The position numbers were made by a program, and so were the translations under genes. This document shows, one piece after another, positions 36,106 to 44,614 of a DNA stretch of 46,977 bases. Below the pieces are notes generated by a model. The model did not search any database and was not told the origin of the DNA. It saw nothing but the letters and a program-made list of their open reading frames with translations. Every line of letters begins with the position of its first letter. Positions within the stretch are counted from its first letter, which is position 1. The stretch is from Acidobacteriota bacterium (lineage in GTDB: Bacteria > Acidobacteriota > Terriglobia > Acidiferrales > UBA7541): NCBI GenBank assembly GCA_003225315.1, contig QHZD01000044.1:1-46977 (forward strand), read 5' to 3'.

Positions 36106-37346
36106 TCATTTAAGAACTTCGATCTCTGGGTAAAGCGGCGAAGAAATGTTGAGCCGCGATGCGCTTGTCCCCTTAAGGTACGCGTCGAAAAAGCTGCGCA
36201 GGCAGTGCGCCGTCACCGCAAGCTGGCGGCGTCCGTCGATGCCGACAATTCCTAACATGCGCAGCGTTCGCATCACGATATGACTCTTCAATAGGGCTCC
36301 GTCGTCGCTGAAGAGAAAGTGGTTCGCGCCACGAATCTCCAGAAACGCCCTTCCATCCGCAGGGAGACGATCGTAAATCGACCGGATGTTGGCCATGATC
36401 TGACCGCCCTCGGAGTCGGACTCGTGACTGTGGTCGCTTAGAAGAAACAGGAATGGCCGGTTGATCCCTGTTTGAATGACGCTGCCGTGTGGAGCGCCGT
36501 CTACATCGATGCCCGCCTTGCACCTGGAATCCTGCGAGCAGAATTGCGCGGCTTGCGCCCCGCCAAAGGAGTGCCCAAATACTCCGACGCGTGTCAGGTC
36601 GAGTCGTCCTGCAAACTTGCCGGATGCAGGCGATGCGTTCAGCTGCTCCAACTTATCAAGCACGAACGCCATGTCCGAAGTCCAGGCAATCAGCAGCCGG
36701 TTCGCGCAACGGTCCCGCTCCTGGCCGGTTTTCTCTAGGCAGAGTTCCGGGTTTTTTTCCGGGATGCGTCTCATCACCCGTCCGTCAGGAAAAACAACGC
36801 TGGAAGTCCGGTAAGGCGCATCTAAGCCGACGACGATGTAACCGTGACTGGCCAGATCCTCGGCCAGTAACTCCACACCGCGGCGGATGCCCCGCCTCTC
36901 ATGATCACCACAGGGTACGATCGCTGCTCCGGCGACAAATCGGCCTCTCGAATACTGTGCCCGTGAACCTTCGCCAGATCTCGCGTGAGGAGTCGCAGCG
37001 GACCTCCGGCGGGTCCAGTCACCGTCCGCATCGGAGCGGGCAGATACTCGTCCACCGCAACAGATCGCACAGCCGCCGACGCGTACCACACCCAGACAAG
37101 GAGTTCCCGCTTGGTTCCTGGAACCGGCGCCAGCGTGTCCAGTTTCGTGTCGTCGGTCCAATCATAGATCGCGCGTCCAACCACGAATGGTCCCGTGGGC
37201 GTCGGCAGTGTGATCTCGGTTCTCCGCTCCAGCCACAGCGATCCCAACAACGCCGCGATCCCGAGAACACCCAGCATCGCCAATACTGCGAAGCCTTTGA
37301 ATATCCGGCGAGCCCGCCCCGGCTGTTTCATCGCTGAGTGGTCCAT
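36106..37346 (-). pseudogene. Alpha/beta hydrolase (PAF-acetylhydrolase-like), frameshifted
   Basis: The frame from 37346 encodes an N-terminal membrane segment (FAVLAMLGVLGIAALLGSLWL), then the hydrolase start (SYPVVIMRGGASAAV), and stops at 36822. A second frame, open at 37161 and ending at 36106, supplies the rest: ELLAEDLASHGYIVVGLDAPYRT, nucleophile elbow VFGHSFGGAQ, the acid region AGIDVDGAPHG and the histidine in RGANHFLF. The join lies near 36862-36890 and needs a one-base shift. As in the neighbouring DinB copy, it is either a real pseudogene or a sequence error. It has its own operator-like promoter at 37383-37412. Confidence 0.75.
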
Positions 37347-37382
37347 TAGAGCCTCGCGCCCAGTGACTTAGAGTACAAATCT

Positions 37383-37412
37383 AAAGTACTTTACACTGCA
37401 AAGTATTGTCAA
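37383..37412 (-). promoter_or_regulatory. Promoter with palindromic operator-like site
   Basis: On the minus strand a consensus TTGACA (37412-37407) is 18 bases from TACTTT (37388-37383). The spacer and -10 hold the imperfect inverted repeat TACTTTACACTGCAAAGTA (37387-37405; 8 of its 9 arm pairs symmetrical within three mismatched columns), overlapping the perfect 12-base palindrome TAAAGTACTTTA (37382-37393). This is the layout of a repressor site between -35 and -10. It is 37 bases upstream of the hydrolase start at 37346. Confidence 0.5.
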
Positions 37413-37507
37413 GAAGGCGGTGCGGGCTCCGCTCCTCAGATGGAAATGCATTGCCTGGCAGCGCACTAACGATCAACACCCTGCATTCGCACCCGCCGAA
37501 CGCCGGG

Positions 37508-37960
37508 CTAAGTGCGCTGACGTCGACGCGACAACCTCGCAGATAGTAGCGCCGCCATCGGGACGACTGTGGCAATAAGCAGCAACGACGCTGGCGGGAC
37601 AATCACGAATACGGGAACGGTCTTCGCCCCGAGCGGTCCCAACGCAATATCTCCGTAAATGGCCAATGAGCCCAGCGCGACAACCAGCATCACGCTATAG
37701 AGAGTCGCTCGGGTAATGACCGACCAACTCTTCGAAGCGATGTTGGCGACTACCAGGGCCACAAATGGTGACAGCACCCAGATCACGAAGAGTGCCAAAA
37801 GCAGGCGCGGGGAATGCTTGCGCCGGCCCACTTGTAGCACCAATCCAACCGAGCCTAAGGCTCCAACCAGGGCTGCTATCAGGGCCACCCTGCGTAAGAG
37901 GGCGAGCAACCCACCCGCTGGCTTTTCTCCGTTCACTTGAGAAATCATCTCAGCGTCCAT
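37508..37960 (-). CDS. Four-TM membrane protein of unknown function
   Basis: The 150-residue product has hydrophobic helices at about 23-43, 53-74, 84-106 and 118-140, with a short cytoplasmic N-terminus (MDAEMISQVNGEKPAGG) and an Arg-rich C-terminus (RLSRRRQRT). No motif is recognisable. Codon use looks like a real gene and the hydrophobic pattern is regular. It is on the same strand as the broken hydrolase, 160 bases from its start, and need not be in the same unit. Confidence 0.6.
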   Translation of the reverse strand: MDAEMISQVNGEKPAGGLLALLRRVALIAALVGALGSVGLVLQVGRRKHSPRLLLALFVIWVLSPFVALVVANIASKSWSVITRATLYSVMLVVALGSLAIYGDIALGPLGAKTVPVFVIVPPASLLLIATVVPMAALLSARLSRRRQRT

Positions 37961-38390
37961 TGCTGTTCATTTGCCAACTACTGCCGTGCCGCCCATTTTT
38001 TCCACAGGCTATTTGGACCAGTTTTCATTGAAAGTATCCCACGTCGTAGCGCCCTTCTTGCTCTTCACATTCCTGGGATTCTCGGCCCCCGGGAAACTCC
38101 CTCACAATCCTTCACCGTTATCACAAACTTCTCCAACTCCGATTCCTCTAGCAACAACCATCCGTCCAAGGTACAATCACCTCATTCCAATCGTGTCCGT
38201 GAAAACCCGGACATCGGGCGCAGTCGTCACGCAAAGGCCGCGCCAAGGACAATGCGGATGTTCGTCCCGCAAGTCGCTGTGCTCAATTAATCCGCCCCGG
38301 CGGATCTGACCTTCTTCTCCGTTTTCTATTATTGAACTGCCGTACCGCGTCAGCGCGACTGCATTCTGGGAAGCGCCCACGCAGAACGTA
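37961..38390. other. Intergenic region before the MATE gene
   Basis: No gene is supported in these 430 bases. A 16-base palindrome, ATCCGCCCCGGCGGAT, lies at 38290-38305. A TACAAT (38172-38177) has no partner -35. The translated frames here look like non-coding sequence. Confidence 0.5.
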
Positions 38391-39818
38391 ATGGTCTCTA
38401 TGTCTTTGGAACAAACCGCTGCCGCCGCTCCACCACCCACGCTCTGGAGTTCCGTCCGCGAAGCCCTTCGTGGCTCGCACCAGGACTTCACCGCTGGCAA
38501 TCTCAATCGCGCCATTCTCCTGCTGGCCATTCCCATGGTCCTCGAAATGGTGCTGGAATCCCTTTTCGCCGTCGTGGACGTTTTCTGGGTAGGCCGTCTG
38601 GGCGCGGACGCCATCGCCACCGTCGGCCTCACCGAATCGCTCCTCAGCCTGGTCATGGCCATCGGCTTCGGCCTAAGCCTTTCCACCACGGCCATGGTCG
38701 CTCGCCGCATCGGTGAAAAGGATCCCGCCGGCGCAGCCGTTGCCGGAGTCCAAGCCATCGTTATAGGAGTCGCGATTGCCGCCCTTATCGGCATTCCGTG
38801 TCTGTTCTACGCCCCGGACTTGCTTCGCCTGATGGGTGCGTCGCCGCAAGTCGTTGCCGTCGGCTCCGGCTACGCCCGCATCGCCCTCGGCGGTAGCGCC
38901 GCCATCATGCTCCTCTTTCTCAACAACGCCATCTTCCGCGGTGCGGGTGACGCCGCCATCGCCATGCGTTTGCTCTGGGTCTCCAACATCATCAATCTCG
39001 TTCTCGACCCTTGCCTCATCTTTGGCTGGGGACCTTTCCCAAAACTTGGGGTGACCGGCGCGGCTCTCGCGACCTTCACCGGCCGCAGCATCGGCGTGCT
39101 CTATCAGTTCTATCGTCTCCTCCGTGGCACGGAGCGCATCCGCATTCTCCGCAGCCAGCTTCATATCAACCTGACCGTCTTGCTCCGCCTCCTGCGCGTC
39201 TCTCTGACCGGCATCCTGCAATTTGCCATCGCGCACACCAGTTGGATCGGCCTCGTCCGCATCGTCAGCGTCTTCGGCTCGGCAGCGCTCGCCGGCTATA
39301 CGATCGCCATTCGCATACTCATCTTCGTGCTGATGCCTAGTTGGGGCCTTAGCAACGCGGCCGCCACGCTGGTCGGACAAAACCTTGGCGCCAAGCAGCC
39401 CGAGCGCGCGGAAACTTCCGTGTGGCGCACCGGCCTTTACAACATGTTCTTTCTCGGCGTCATCGGCATCTTTTTCGTCATCTTTGCCGAGCCGGTCATT
39501 CGTCTCTTTATCAACGATCCGCTCGTCGTCCCGCTTGCCGTCACCTGCTTGCGCATTCTGAGTTACGGCAACATCGCCTATGCCTACGGCATGGTCATGC
39601 TCCAAGCCTTCAACGGTGCTGGCGACACCGTCACACCGACCATCGTGCATTTCTTCGGTTTCTGGCTCCTGGAGATACCCCTCGCCTATTTTCTCGCCAT
39701 CACCGTCCACATGCGTTCCAGTGGCGTTTTCTGGTCTATCGTTGTCGCGGAGGCCGCCATCGCCGCCGCCGGGGTCGTCCTTTTCAAGCGAGGCCGCTGG
39801 AAAGCCCAGCAGATTTGA
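38391..39818 (+). CDS. MATE-family multidrug/sodium antiporter
   Basis: This is an inner-membrane exporter using a cation gradient. The 475-residue product has twelve predicted helices and the MATE signatures: LNRAILLLAIPMVLEMVLESLFAVVDVFWVGRLGADAIATVGLTESL at the start, RGAGDAAIAMRL in the middle, and NAAATLVGQNLGAKQPERAE and QAFNGAGDTVTPTI in the second half. A second ATG lies at 38400. No regulator is adjacent. A stable hairpin follows its stop codon. Confidence 0.93.
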   Translation: MVSMSLEQTAAAAPPPTLWSSVREALRGSHQDFTAGNLNRAILLLAIPMVLEMVLESLFAVVDVFWVGRLGADAIATVGLTESLLSLVMAIGFGLSLSTTAMVARRIGEKDPAGAAVAGVQAIVIGVAIAALIGIPCLFYAPDLLRLMGASPQVVAVGSGYARIALGGSAAIMLLFLNNAIFRGAGDAAIAMRLLWVSNIINLVLDPCLIFGWGPFPKLGVTGAALATFTGRSIGVLYQFYRLLRGTERIRILRSQLHINLTVLLRLLRVSLTGILQFAIAHTSWIGLVRIVSVFGSAALAGYTIAIRILIFVLMPSWGLSNAAATLVGQNLGAKQPERAETSVWRTGLYNMFFLGVIGIFFVIFAEPVIRLFINDPLVVPLAVTCLRILSYGNIAYAYGMVMLQAFNGAGDTVTPTIVHFFGFWLLEIPLAYFLAITVHMRSSGVFWSIVVAEAAIAAAGVVLFKRGRWKAQQI

Positions 39819-39837
39819 CCACCCGACAAGGGTGGTC
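39817..39837 (+). terminator. Hairpin after the MATE gene
   Basis: GACCACCC (39817-39824) pairs perfectly with GGGTGGTC (39830-39837) around a 5-base loop. The stem begins inside the MATE stop codon. There is no T-run after it, so it may act as a mild terminator or an mRNA 3' stabiliser. Confidence 0.45.
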
Positions 39838-40003
39838 ATCCTGCCTGCCCCCGCCTTGCCGGGGAGCGCGCGCATCGAGTAGACCGAAAGTTCCGACCCT
39901 GTCGGAAAGGCTCTCTCTCCCACCCTTGCATCATGCAACTCTCCTCTGCGGCTTGGCCCATCCAGGCGTATAATCTCCCGCCAGCACGCCAGGAGGTGCT
40001 TAC

Positions 40004-40393
40004 ATGGCCAAGACCAAGCAATTCACAATCACGATTGACAATCAGCCCGGCGCGGTCGCCCGTATCGCGAAAACCCTCGGCGACGCCAAGGTGAATATTC
40101 TCTCTCTCTTGGGAACCGCCCAGGGCGCGGCGGGCATCGTTCAACTCATCGCCGAAGATGCGCGGCGCGCGAAGAAAGCCCTCGATAACGCCAGGATCTC
40201 CTATCAGGAAACTCCGGCGGAAACCTACGATTTGTCCAACAAGCCCGGTGCGCTGGCGCAAATTTTGGACAAGCTCGCCGCGAAGGGCGTTAACTTGAAT
40301 TCCATCCACGCCACTGCCGCCAAGGGCGGCAAGAAGGCCGTCATTGTCTACACGGCGGAAGTCGGGGCAAAAGCGGCAACCGCCACCGCGTAA
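40004..40393 (+). CDS. Stand-alone tandem ACT-domain protein
   Basis: ACT domains bind amino acids and regulate metabolic enzymes. The 129-residue product has two units: FTITIDNQPGAVARIAKTLGDAKVNILSLLG (about 7-37) and DLSNKPGALAQILDKLAAKGVNLNSIHA (about 75-103). Both have the PGA/G-L turn typical of ACT ligands. No catalytic domain is attached, so a regulatory role is likely. AGGAGG (39991-39996) precedes the ATG by seven bases, and a TATAAT lies at 39969-39974 without a convincing -35. Confidence 0.85.
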   Translation: MAKTKQFTITIDNQPGAVARIAKTLGDAKVNILSLLGTAQGAAGIVQLIAEDARRAKKALDNARISYQETPAETYDLSNKPGALAQILDKLAAKGVNLNSIHATAAKGGKKAVIVYTAEVGAKAATATA

Positions 40394-40518
40394 GAGTTTT
40401 TCTCTTCTTCCCTGGTTCTTCCGCTTGTCAGCCGCGCGATTTTCGCTCCTCGCAAGCGTCCGCAGTTGCTGCGTCACGCGCTAAAATAAGTGAATTGGGA
40501 ATACGCTGAGAGGGCTTC

Positions 40519-41703
40519 ATGGATATTTCTCCGAGAAAAATAAGTCGTCTCGTGCTGTCGCTCTTCTTCGGATTTATTCTTTGCGTTCCATCCTCGCACG
40601 CGCTGGACAACGGTCTCGCTCTCACTCCTCCGATGGGCTGGAACAGTTGGAACCGTTTCGGTTGCAACGTCACCGAGGATCTCGTCAGGTCCGCTGCCGA
40701 CGCCCTCGTCAGCAGCGGCATGAAGAACGCCGGTTACGAATACGTCGTTATTGACGATTGCTGGCAAGTCAGCCGCGACGCCGCTGGCAACATCGTCGCC
40801 GACCCGAAAACTTTCCCCTCCGGCATCATGGCGCTCGCCGGCTATATCCATTCGAGGGGCTTGAAATTCGGCATCTATTCAGACGCCGGCACCATGACTT
40901 GCGCCAAGCGTCCCGGCAGCCGCGGCCATGAATATCAGGACGCTCTCCAATACGCCGCCTGGGGCATCGACTATCTCAAATACGATTGGTGCAACACCGG
41001 CACGGAAAACGCTCAGGCCGCCTACTCCACCATGCGCGACGCGCTAAAATCCGCCGGCCGCCCCATTGTCTTCAGTCTCTGCGAGTGGGGTTCCAACAAG
41101 CCCTGGCTCTGGGCCACGGACGTTGGCAATCTCTGGCGCACGACCGGCGACATCTCCGACTGCTGGGACTGCAAGAAAGGCCACCTCAGCTTTGTCCAGA
41201 TCGCGGATTTACAAGTCGGCCTGGAAACATACGCTGGCCCGGGCCACTGGAACGATCCCGACATGCTGGAAGTCGGCAACGGCGGCATGACCACCACCGA
41301 ATACCGCTCGCACTTCAGCCTATGGTGTATCCTCGCCGCGCCGTTGATGGCCGGAAACGATTTGAAGAACATGTCTCCCGAAATCAAGGAAATCCTCACC
41401 AACAAGGAAGTCATCGCCATTGATCAGGATCCCCTCGGCATGCAGGGCCGCCGCGTTCGCAAGAACGGCGACTCCGAAGTCTGGGCCAAGCAACTGAAAG
41501 ACGGTGGCCGCGCCGTCGTGCTCTTCAATCGCGGCACCTCCGACGCCGATATCTCTGCTCCCTGGGAAGATCTCGGCTATCCCGCGCATCTTTCTGCCGC
41601 CGTTCGCGACCTGTGGGCGAGGAAGGACCTCGGCAAATCCGCCGGTACGTTCGCCGCCAAGGTCCCCCCGCACGCCGTTGTCATGCTCCGCGTCACCCCT
41701 TAG
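40519..41703 (+). CDS. GH27 alpha-galactosidase, exported
   Basis: This enzyme removes terminal alpha-linked galactose from oligo- or polysaccharides. In 394 residues there is a signal peptide (about 1-28), the family start LTPPMGWNSWNRFGCNVTE, VIDDCWQ, the catalytic nucleophile Asp156 in YLKYDWCN and the acid/base Asp211 in WRTTGDISDCW. The C-terminal beta domain (SEVWAKQLKDGGRAVVLFNRG) completes the fold. GAGAGGG lies upstream of the ATG. It has no transporter or regulator beside it. Confidence 0.93.
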   Translation: MDISPRKISRLVLSLFFGFILCVPSSHALDNGLALTPPMGWNSWNRFGCNVTEDLVRSAADALVSSGMKNAGYEYVVIDDCWQVSRDAAGNIVADPKTFPSGIMALAGYIHSRGLKFGIYSDAGTMTCAKRPGSRGHEYQDALQYAAWGIDYLKYDWCNTGTENAQAAYSTMRDALKSAGRPIVFSLCEWGSNKPWLWATDVGNLWRTTGDISDCWDCKKGHLSFVQIADLQVGLETYAGPGHWNDPDMLEVGNGGMTTTEYRSHFSLWCILAAPLMAGNDLKNMSPEIKEILTNKEVIAIDQDPLGMQGRRVRKNGDSEVWAKQLKDGGRAVVLFNRGTSDADISAPWEDLGYPAHLSAAVRDLWARKDLGKSAGTFAAKVPPHAVVMLRVTP

Positions 41704-41872
41704 TTCCCTGATCGATGGCTAGGCCCATACCTTACGGGAATGGAGTTAAGCTGCTCTTCGCAGCCTCACGCCGTGGTAGTCTGTACACGCCCACCCACAG
41801 TCTCCAAGCTCAATCTCTCATTACGTTTTTATAAGTTGCTTTTTTTCTGATATTTAGACGCCGTGTCCCTCG

Positions 41873-41888
41873 TGGCACCCTGGTTGCA
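41873..41888 (+). promoter_or_regulatory. Consensus sigma-54 (-24/-12) promoter
   Basis: TGGCACC (41873-41879), four bases, then TTGCA (41884-41888) matches the sigma-54 consensus TGGCACRNNNNTTGCW at every fixed base, with Cys-free spacing exactly right for the GG/GC pair. It is upstream of the lytic transglycosylase (start 41971), with transcription predicted near 41899. An AT-rich stretch (41821-41860) upstream could host activator sites or IHF. It implies control by a sigma-54 activator such as the one at 3422. Confidence 0.75.
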
Positions 41889-41970
41889 TCGTATATAGCA
41901 GAGGACAACCGGCGCGTACCACGAGGCAATAGCAGGCGCCCGCAATTTGAGAGGAAAGGAGGCTCGAGCC

Positions 41971-43260
41971 ATGTCAGGCAGAAATCTCTTTAGGAAGATC
42001 GTCAGAAACTTCCTCTGCCTCACGGCTGCGCTGTTGACGTTCACAGCCTGCGCCTACACCGACTATCGCCTCTGGCCTCTGGACCTGGACGCTCCGCGAT
42101 ATCCCGCTCTTCCCACCCCCAAATTCCAGGGGGATCGGCTGATCTTGCCGTTTGCTCCCGGGATAGCCTCTGCCGAGGTCGCCACGTTCCACGATCAGCT
42201 CGAAGCCTTCTTGCATTTTGAATATCTGCGCGGCCGCGATGCCCGCGACGGCGGTGACACCTCGCGCATCCTTCTAACCGCCTTCGATACTGCGAAGGGG
42301 CCGATCTACAAGGTCTTCATCGTCACCGACAACGACTTGCTTACCGCTGTCCCGCGCCTTTCCCAGCTCGAAGGCCGCAACTTGATCAAGCGTTACGACC
42401 TGAATTCATGGACGCAAAAGGACTTTTACTATTTCCAGCAGCAGAGCCACATGTTCGATGTCGCGTACGGCGTCCCCACGGAGCAGAAGCTGGAATCTCT
42501 CAGCTCGTTCAGGCTTCTCCCCGCCTTGGCCCAGTTTCTGATTTTCAAGTCCCAAACCGACAATCGTGTTCTCGCGAGGGGCGACACGGCCCCCAGCCCG
42601 CTCACGCGCGAACAGGCCACTCAGCTCGCTACGGACATTCTCGACGTCGCCCAGTTCTATGCGCTTCCGCTCGACTACTTCCTCGGCGTCGGCGCCATGG
42701 AAAACGACTACATGGACGTTAACGGCGATCTGACCCACGCCGTCTGGAAGAAGCGCGCTCAGCGCGACGACATCATTCTTCGCCGTGGCCGCAAGCGCGT
42801 CATGGTCAGCAACTACGCCATCGGCATCTGGCAAATCACGCGCGAAACCCTGCGCGCCGCGCATCAGCTCTACTTGAAGGACAAGCGCGACTACAGCTTG
42901 CTGCCTGCCCGCCTCCGGCCTTCCCGCTCACTGGACCTCAATTCCGTGGATGACGCCGTGCTCACCACCTATGCCGGATTGTTGCTCCGCGGACTTCTCG
43001 ATCATTTTGGCGGTGACGTCGATAAAGCCATCGGCGCCTACAACGGCGGCGTCAAAACTCCTAATCCCGCCTACGCCGCTGGCGTGAAGACTGTCGCCGA
43101 ATATGCCCGCCGTGTCCTCGAGCACGCTACCGCCATGGACGATCCTCCAACCAGCGCCAAGAGCCTGGCCGCCGCTCCGCCCGCAGATCCGGCTCAGACC
43201 GCAACGGTCGCCCCGGCCACGCCACCGCAAAAGCAGCCTTGGCGGCGCGACGACGACTGA
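41971..43260 (+). CDS. Lipoprotein lytic transglycosylase (SLT family)
   Basis: This enzyme cleaves the peptidoglycan glycan strand, forming 1,6-anhydro products. From the ATG at 41971 (429 residues; AAAGGAGG upstream) it has a lipoprotein signal ending TFTAC, with Cys27 as the lipidation site. A large N-terminal domain precedes the SLT-like catalytic part: FLGVGAMENDYMDV with likely catalytic Glu244, NYAIGIWQIT in the GLMQ position, and KAIGAYNGGVKTPNPAYA. The C-terminal tail is Ala/Pro-rich. It lies behind a sigma-54 promoter, hinting at use in growth-phase or surface-structure remodelling. Confidence 0.85.
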   Translation: MSGRNLFRKIVRNFLCLTAALLTFTACAYTDYRLWPLDLDAPRYPALPTPKFQGDRLILPFAPGIASAEVATFHDQLEAFLHFEYLRGRDARDGGDTSRILLTAFDTAKGPIYKVFIVTDNDLLTAVPRLSQLEGRNLIKRYDLNSWTQKDFYYFQQQSHMFDVAYGVPTEQKLESLSSFRLLPALAQFLIFKSQTDNRVLARGDTAPSPLTREQATQLATDILDVAQFYALPLDYFLGVGAMENDYMDVNGDLTHAVWKKRAQRDDIILRRGRKRVMVSNYAIGIWQITRETLRAAHQLYLKDKRDYSLLPARLRPSRSLDLNSVDDAVLTTYAGLLLRGLLDHFGGDVDKAIGAYNGGVKTPNPAYAAGVKTVAEYARRVLEHATAMDDPPTSAKSLAAAPPADPAQTATVAPATPPQKQPWRRDDD

Positions 43261-43635
43261 ACCTTTTCGACCTCGTCTCCCTTGCGTTGCTTTCCTAGCG
43301 CAGTGCCGGGCCTCTCAAACCTTGCTTCCTACGTGTTTTCGAGAGCCTAGCGTTTCCAAATGAGCTAATTCATGCCTTTTCAGTAATCTTGAGCGCCAAA
43401 AACCGCAGCATTTTTGCGTACTCCTATTTACATGCAATACCCGATTGCCGTCGCACAGCCTCAATGGTAATTAGTTATCGTGCTGTGGTGCCTGAAGACT
43501 CTTTACAGCAGCTCCTTCTCGTCCCGTCCGACCGCCTTGACCCCATGCCCCGGCTCTTCGTCGGTTCACCCAGGCACTCAGAGAGAGGAATCTGCTGGTG
43601 CCAGCCTCATCCATCCCTCCCGCCCATGAGGACCG
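43261..43635. other. Intergenic region before the second PilZ gene
   Basis: I see no supported gene, RNA or repeat in these 375 bases. Short frames are present but look non-coding, and no well-spaced promoter was found. Confidence 0.5.
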
Positions 43636-43986
43636 GTGAACGACCGCAGTCCAGAACCCATGTTTTTCGATCGTAGTCTCGAAGGTAGACACGAGAAGCG
43701 TCTCCCCATTGTAGTTGTCGTCCAACTCGCGGACCCCAAACAGGAGCAAACCAACGGGGAGGAAAAGACTTACGCGGACAATGTCAGCCCGCATGGGGCC
43801 TGTGTGGCCTCCAAGCGCCCCTGGCAGCCCGGCGAAGAGGTGGAAGTTACTTCAATCACCAATGCAATCAAGGCTCGCGGGAAAGTCGTCTATTGCAGGC
43901 ATGGCAAGAACGGCCGCTATTTCGTTGGCGTGGAATTCCGCGAGCGCCCCATCCATTGGTCCAACTTTTCCTACGGCTTCCACTAG
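43636..43986 (+). CDS. PilZ-domain protein (second copy)
   Basis: This cyclic-di-GMP-binding domain protein of 116 residues has the Arg switch EGRHEKRLPIVVVVQLAD and the canonical DNVSPHGACVASKRPWQPGEEVEV, followed by GRYFVGVEFRERP. The GTG at 43636 follows GAGGA by four bases; an ATG at 43660 is the alternative start. It converges on the Cap15-like gene, whose stop is eight bases away. It is not linked to a known c-di-GMP enzyme in the window. Confidence 0.83.
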   Translation: MNDRSPEPMFFDRSLEGRHEKRLPIVVVVQLADPKQEQTNGEEKTYADNVSPHGACVASKRPWQPGEEVEVTSITNAIKARGKVVYCRHGKNGRYFVGVEFRERPIHWSNFSYGFH

Positions 43987-43993
43987 CACTCGC

Positions 43994-44581
43994 CTACGCC
44001 CTCTTGCAGCAAATCCGGCCGAACGTTCGCCGGTCCCGCCCTGCGTAGTAATCTCCTGTCAGGCACCCGTCGCTCGACAATCTCAACATCGCCGTTCCGT
44101 AATGCATGTGCATCGTCTTCACCGCGTCGGCAAGCGGCTGGTTCTGATACTGGTAGATCAACGCCGCGCCTTCCGGGTCGTCCATTTGAATCACTGCCGT
44201 GCTGCTTCGTGACATGGACATGGGCGTGGTCAGGTACACGATAATTTCCGTCCAGCTCTGGAAAATATTGATCATCAATGGGTAGCGCTTCGCGTGCCCG
44301 TCATAGGAGGTGATCAGGTAACCTCGCCAGCGCCCCTCGAGGTCCGGCACTCGCACCAGTCCCAATTTATGCACAAAGCTGTTCCGCCAGAGGTACCTGT
44401 CGAAAAGGGTGTACAGCGCGCCGTAAAAACCCATGCTGGAGGGAGCGTCCACCCACCAGGGGATCGAAAGATGGATTGCCGCTAGGAATTTCGAAGTGGC
44501 CCATGCCAAAGCAATCGCCAGCAACGCGAGCAGAAGAGGAACGCCCCTTCGTTCACTGGCGTCTGTGCTGTAGTCATGCAT
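43994..44581 (-). CDS. Cap15-like 2TM beta-barrel protein (CBASS effector family, orphan)
   Basis: Cap15 proteins (S-2TMbeta) are membrane effectors of CBASS antiphage systems that open the membrane on sensing a cyclic nucleotide. The 195-residue product fits: two helices at about 13-35 and 44-65 (VPLLLALLAIALAWATSKFLA; IPWWVDAPSSMGFYGALYTLFDRYLWR), then a strand-rich barrel starting VPDLEGRWRGYLITSYDG, with SWTEIIVYLTTPMSMSRSSTAVIQ, GTAMLRLSSDG and the closing LTGDYYAGRDRRTFGRI. This C-terminal GDYYxGRDRxTxG block is typical of the family. No CD-NTase or E1/E2 gene lies in the window, so it is orphan here. An in-frame stop lies just before the ATG. Confidence 0.78.
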   Translation of the reverse strand: MHDYSTDASERRGVPLLLALLAIALAWATSKFLAAIHLSIPWWVDAPSSMGFYGALYTLFDRYLWRNSFVHKLGLVRVPDLEGRWRGYLITSYDGHAKRYPLMINIFQSWTEIIVYLTTPMSMSRSSTAVIQMDDPEGAALIYQYQNQPLADAVKTMHMHYGTAMLRLSSDGCLTGDYYAGRDRRTFGRICCKRA

Positions 44582-44586
44582 ATGTA

Positions 44587-44614
44587 CCTGTTCGGCTCAA
44601 CAACGCCGAACAGG
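44587..44614 (-). promoter_or_regulatory. Hairpin over the ribosome-binding site of the Cap15-like gene
   Basis: CCTGTTCGGC (44587-44596) and GCCGAACAGG (44605-44614) form a perfect 10-bp stem with an 8-base loop. In the mRNA of the Cap15-like gene the 3' arm ends in AGG five bases before the ATG (44581), so the Shine-Dalgarno would be paired. This suggests translational control, or a remnant of a mobile element end. Confidence 0.6.

Noticed and set aside
38290-38305. 16-base palindrome ATCCGCCCCGGCGGAT as a terminator or operator
   Set aside because: Its centre is too short for a good hairpin, there is no T-run and no adjacent gene end, so I list it only as a note on the gap.
43389-43676. 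95-codon frame before the second PilZ gene
   Set aside because: It has no ribosome-binding site, no family resemblance, and overlaps the supported PilZ start.
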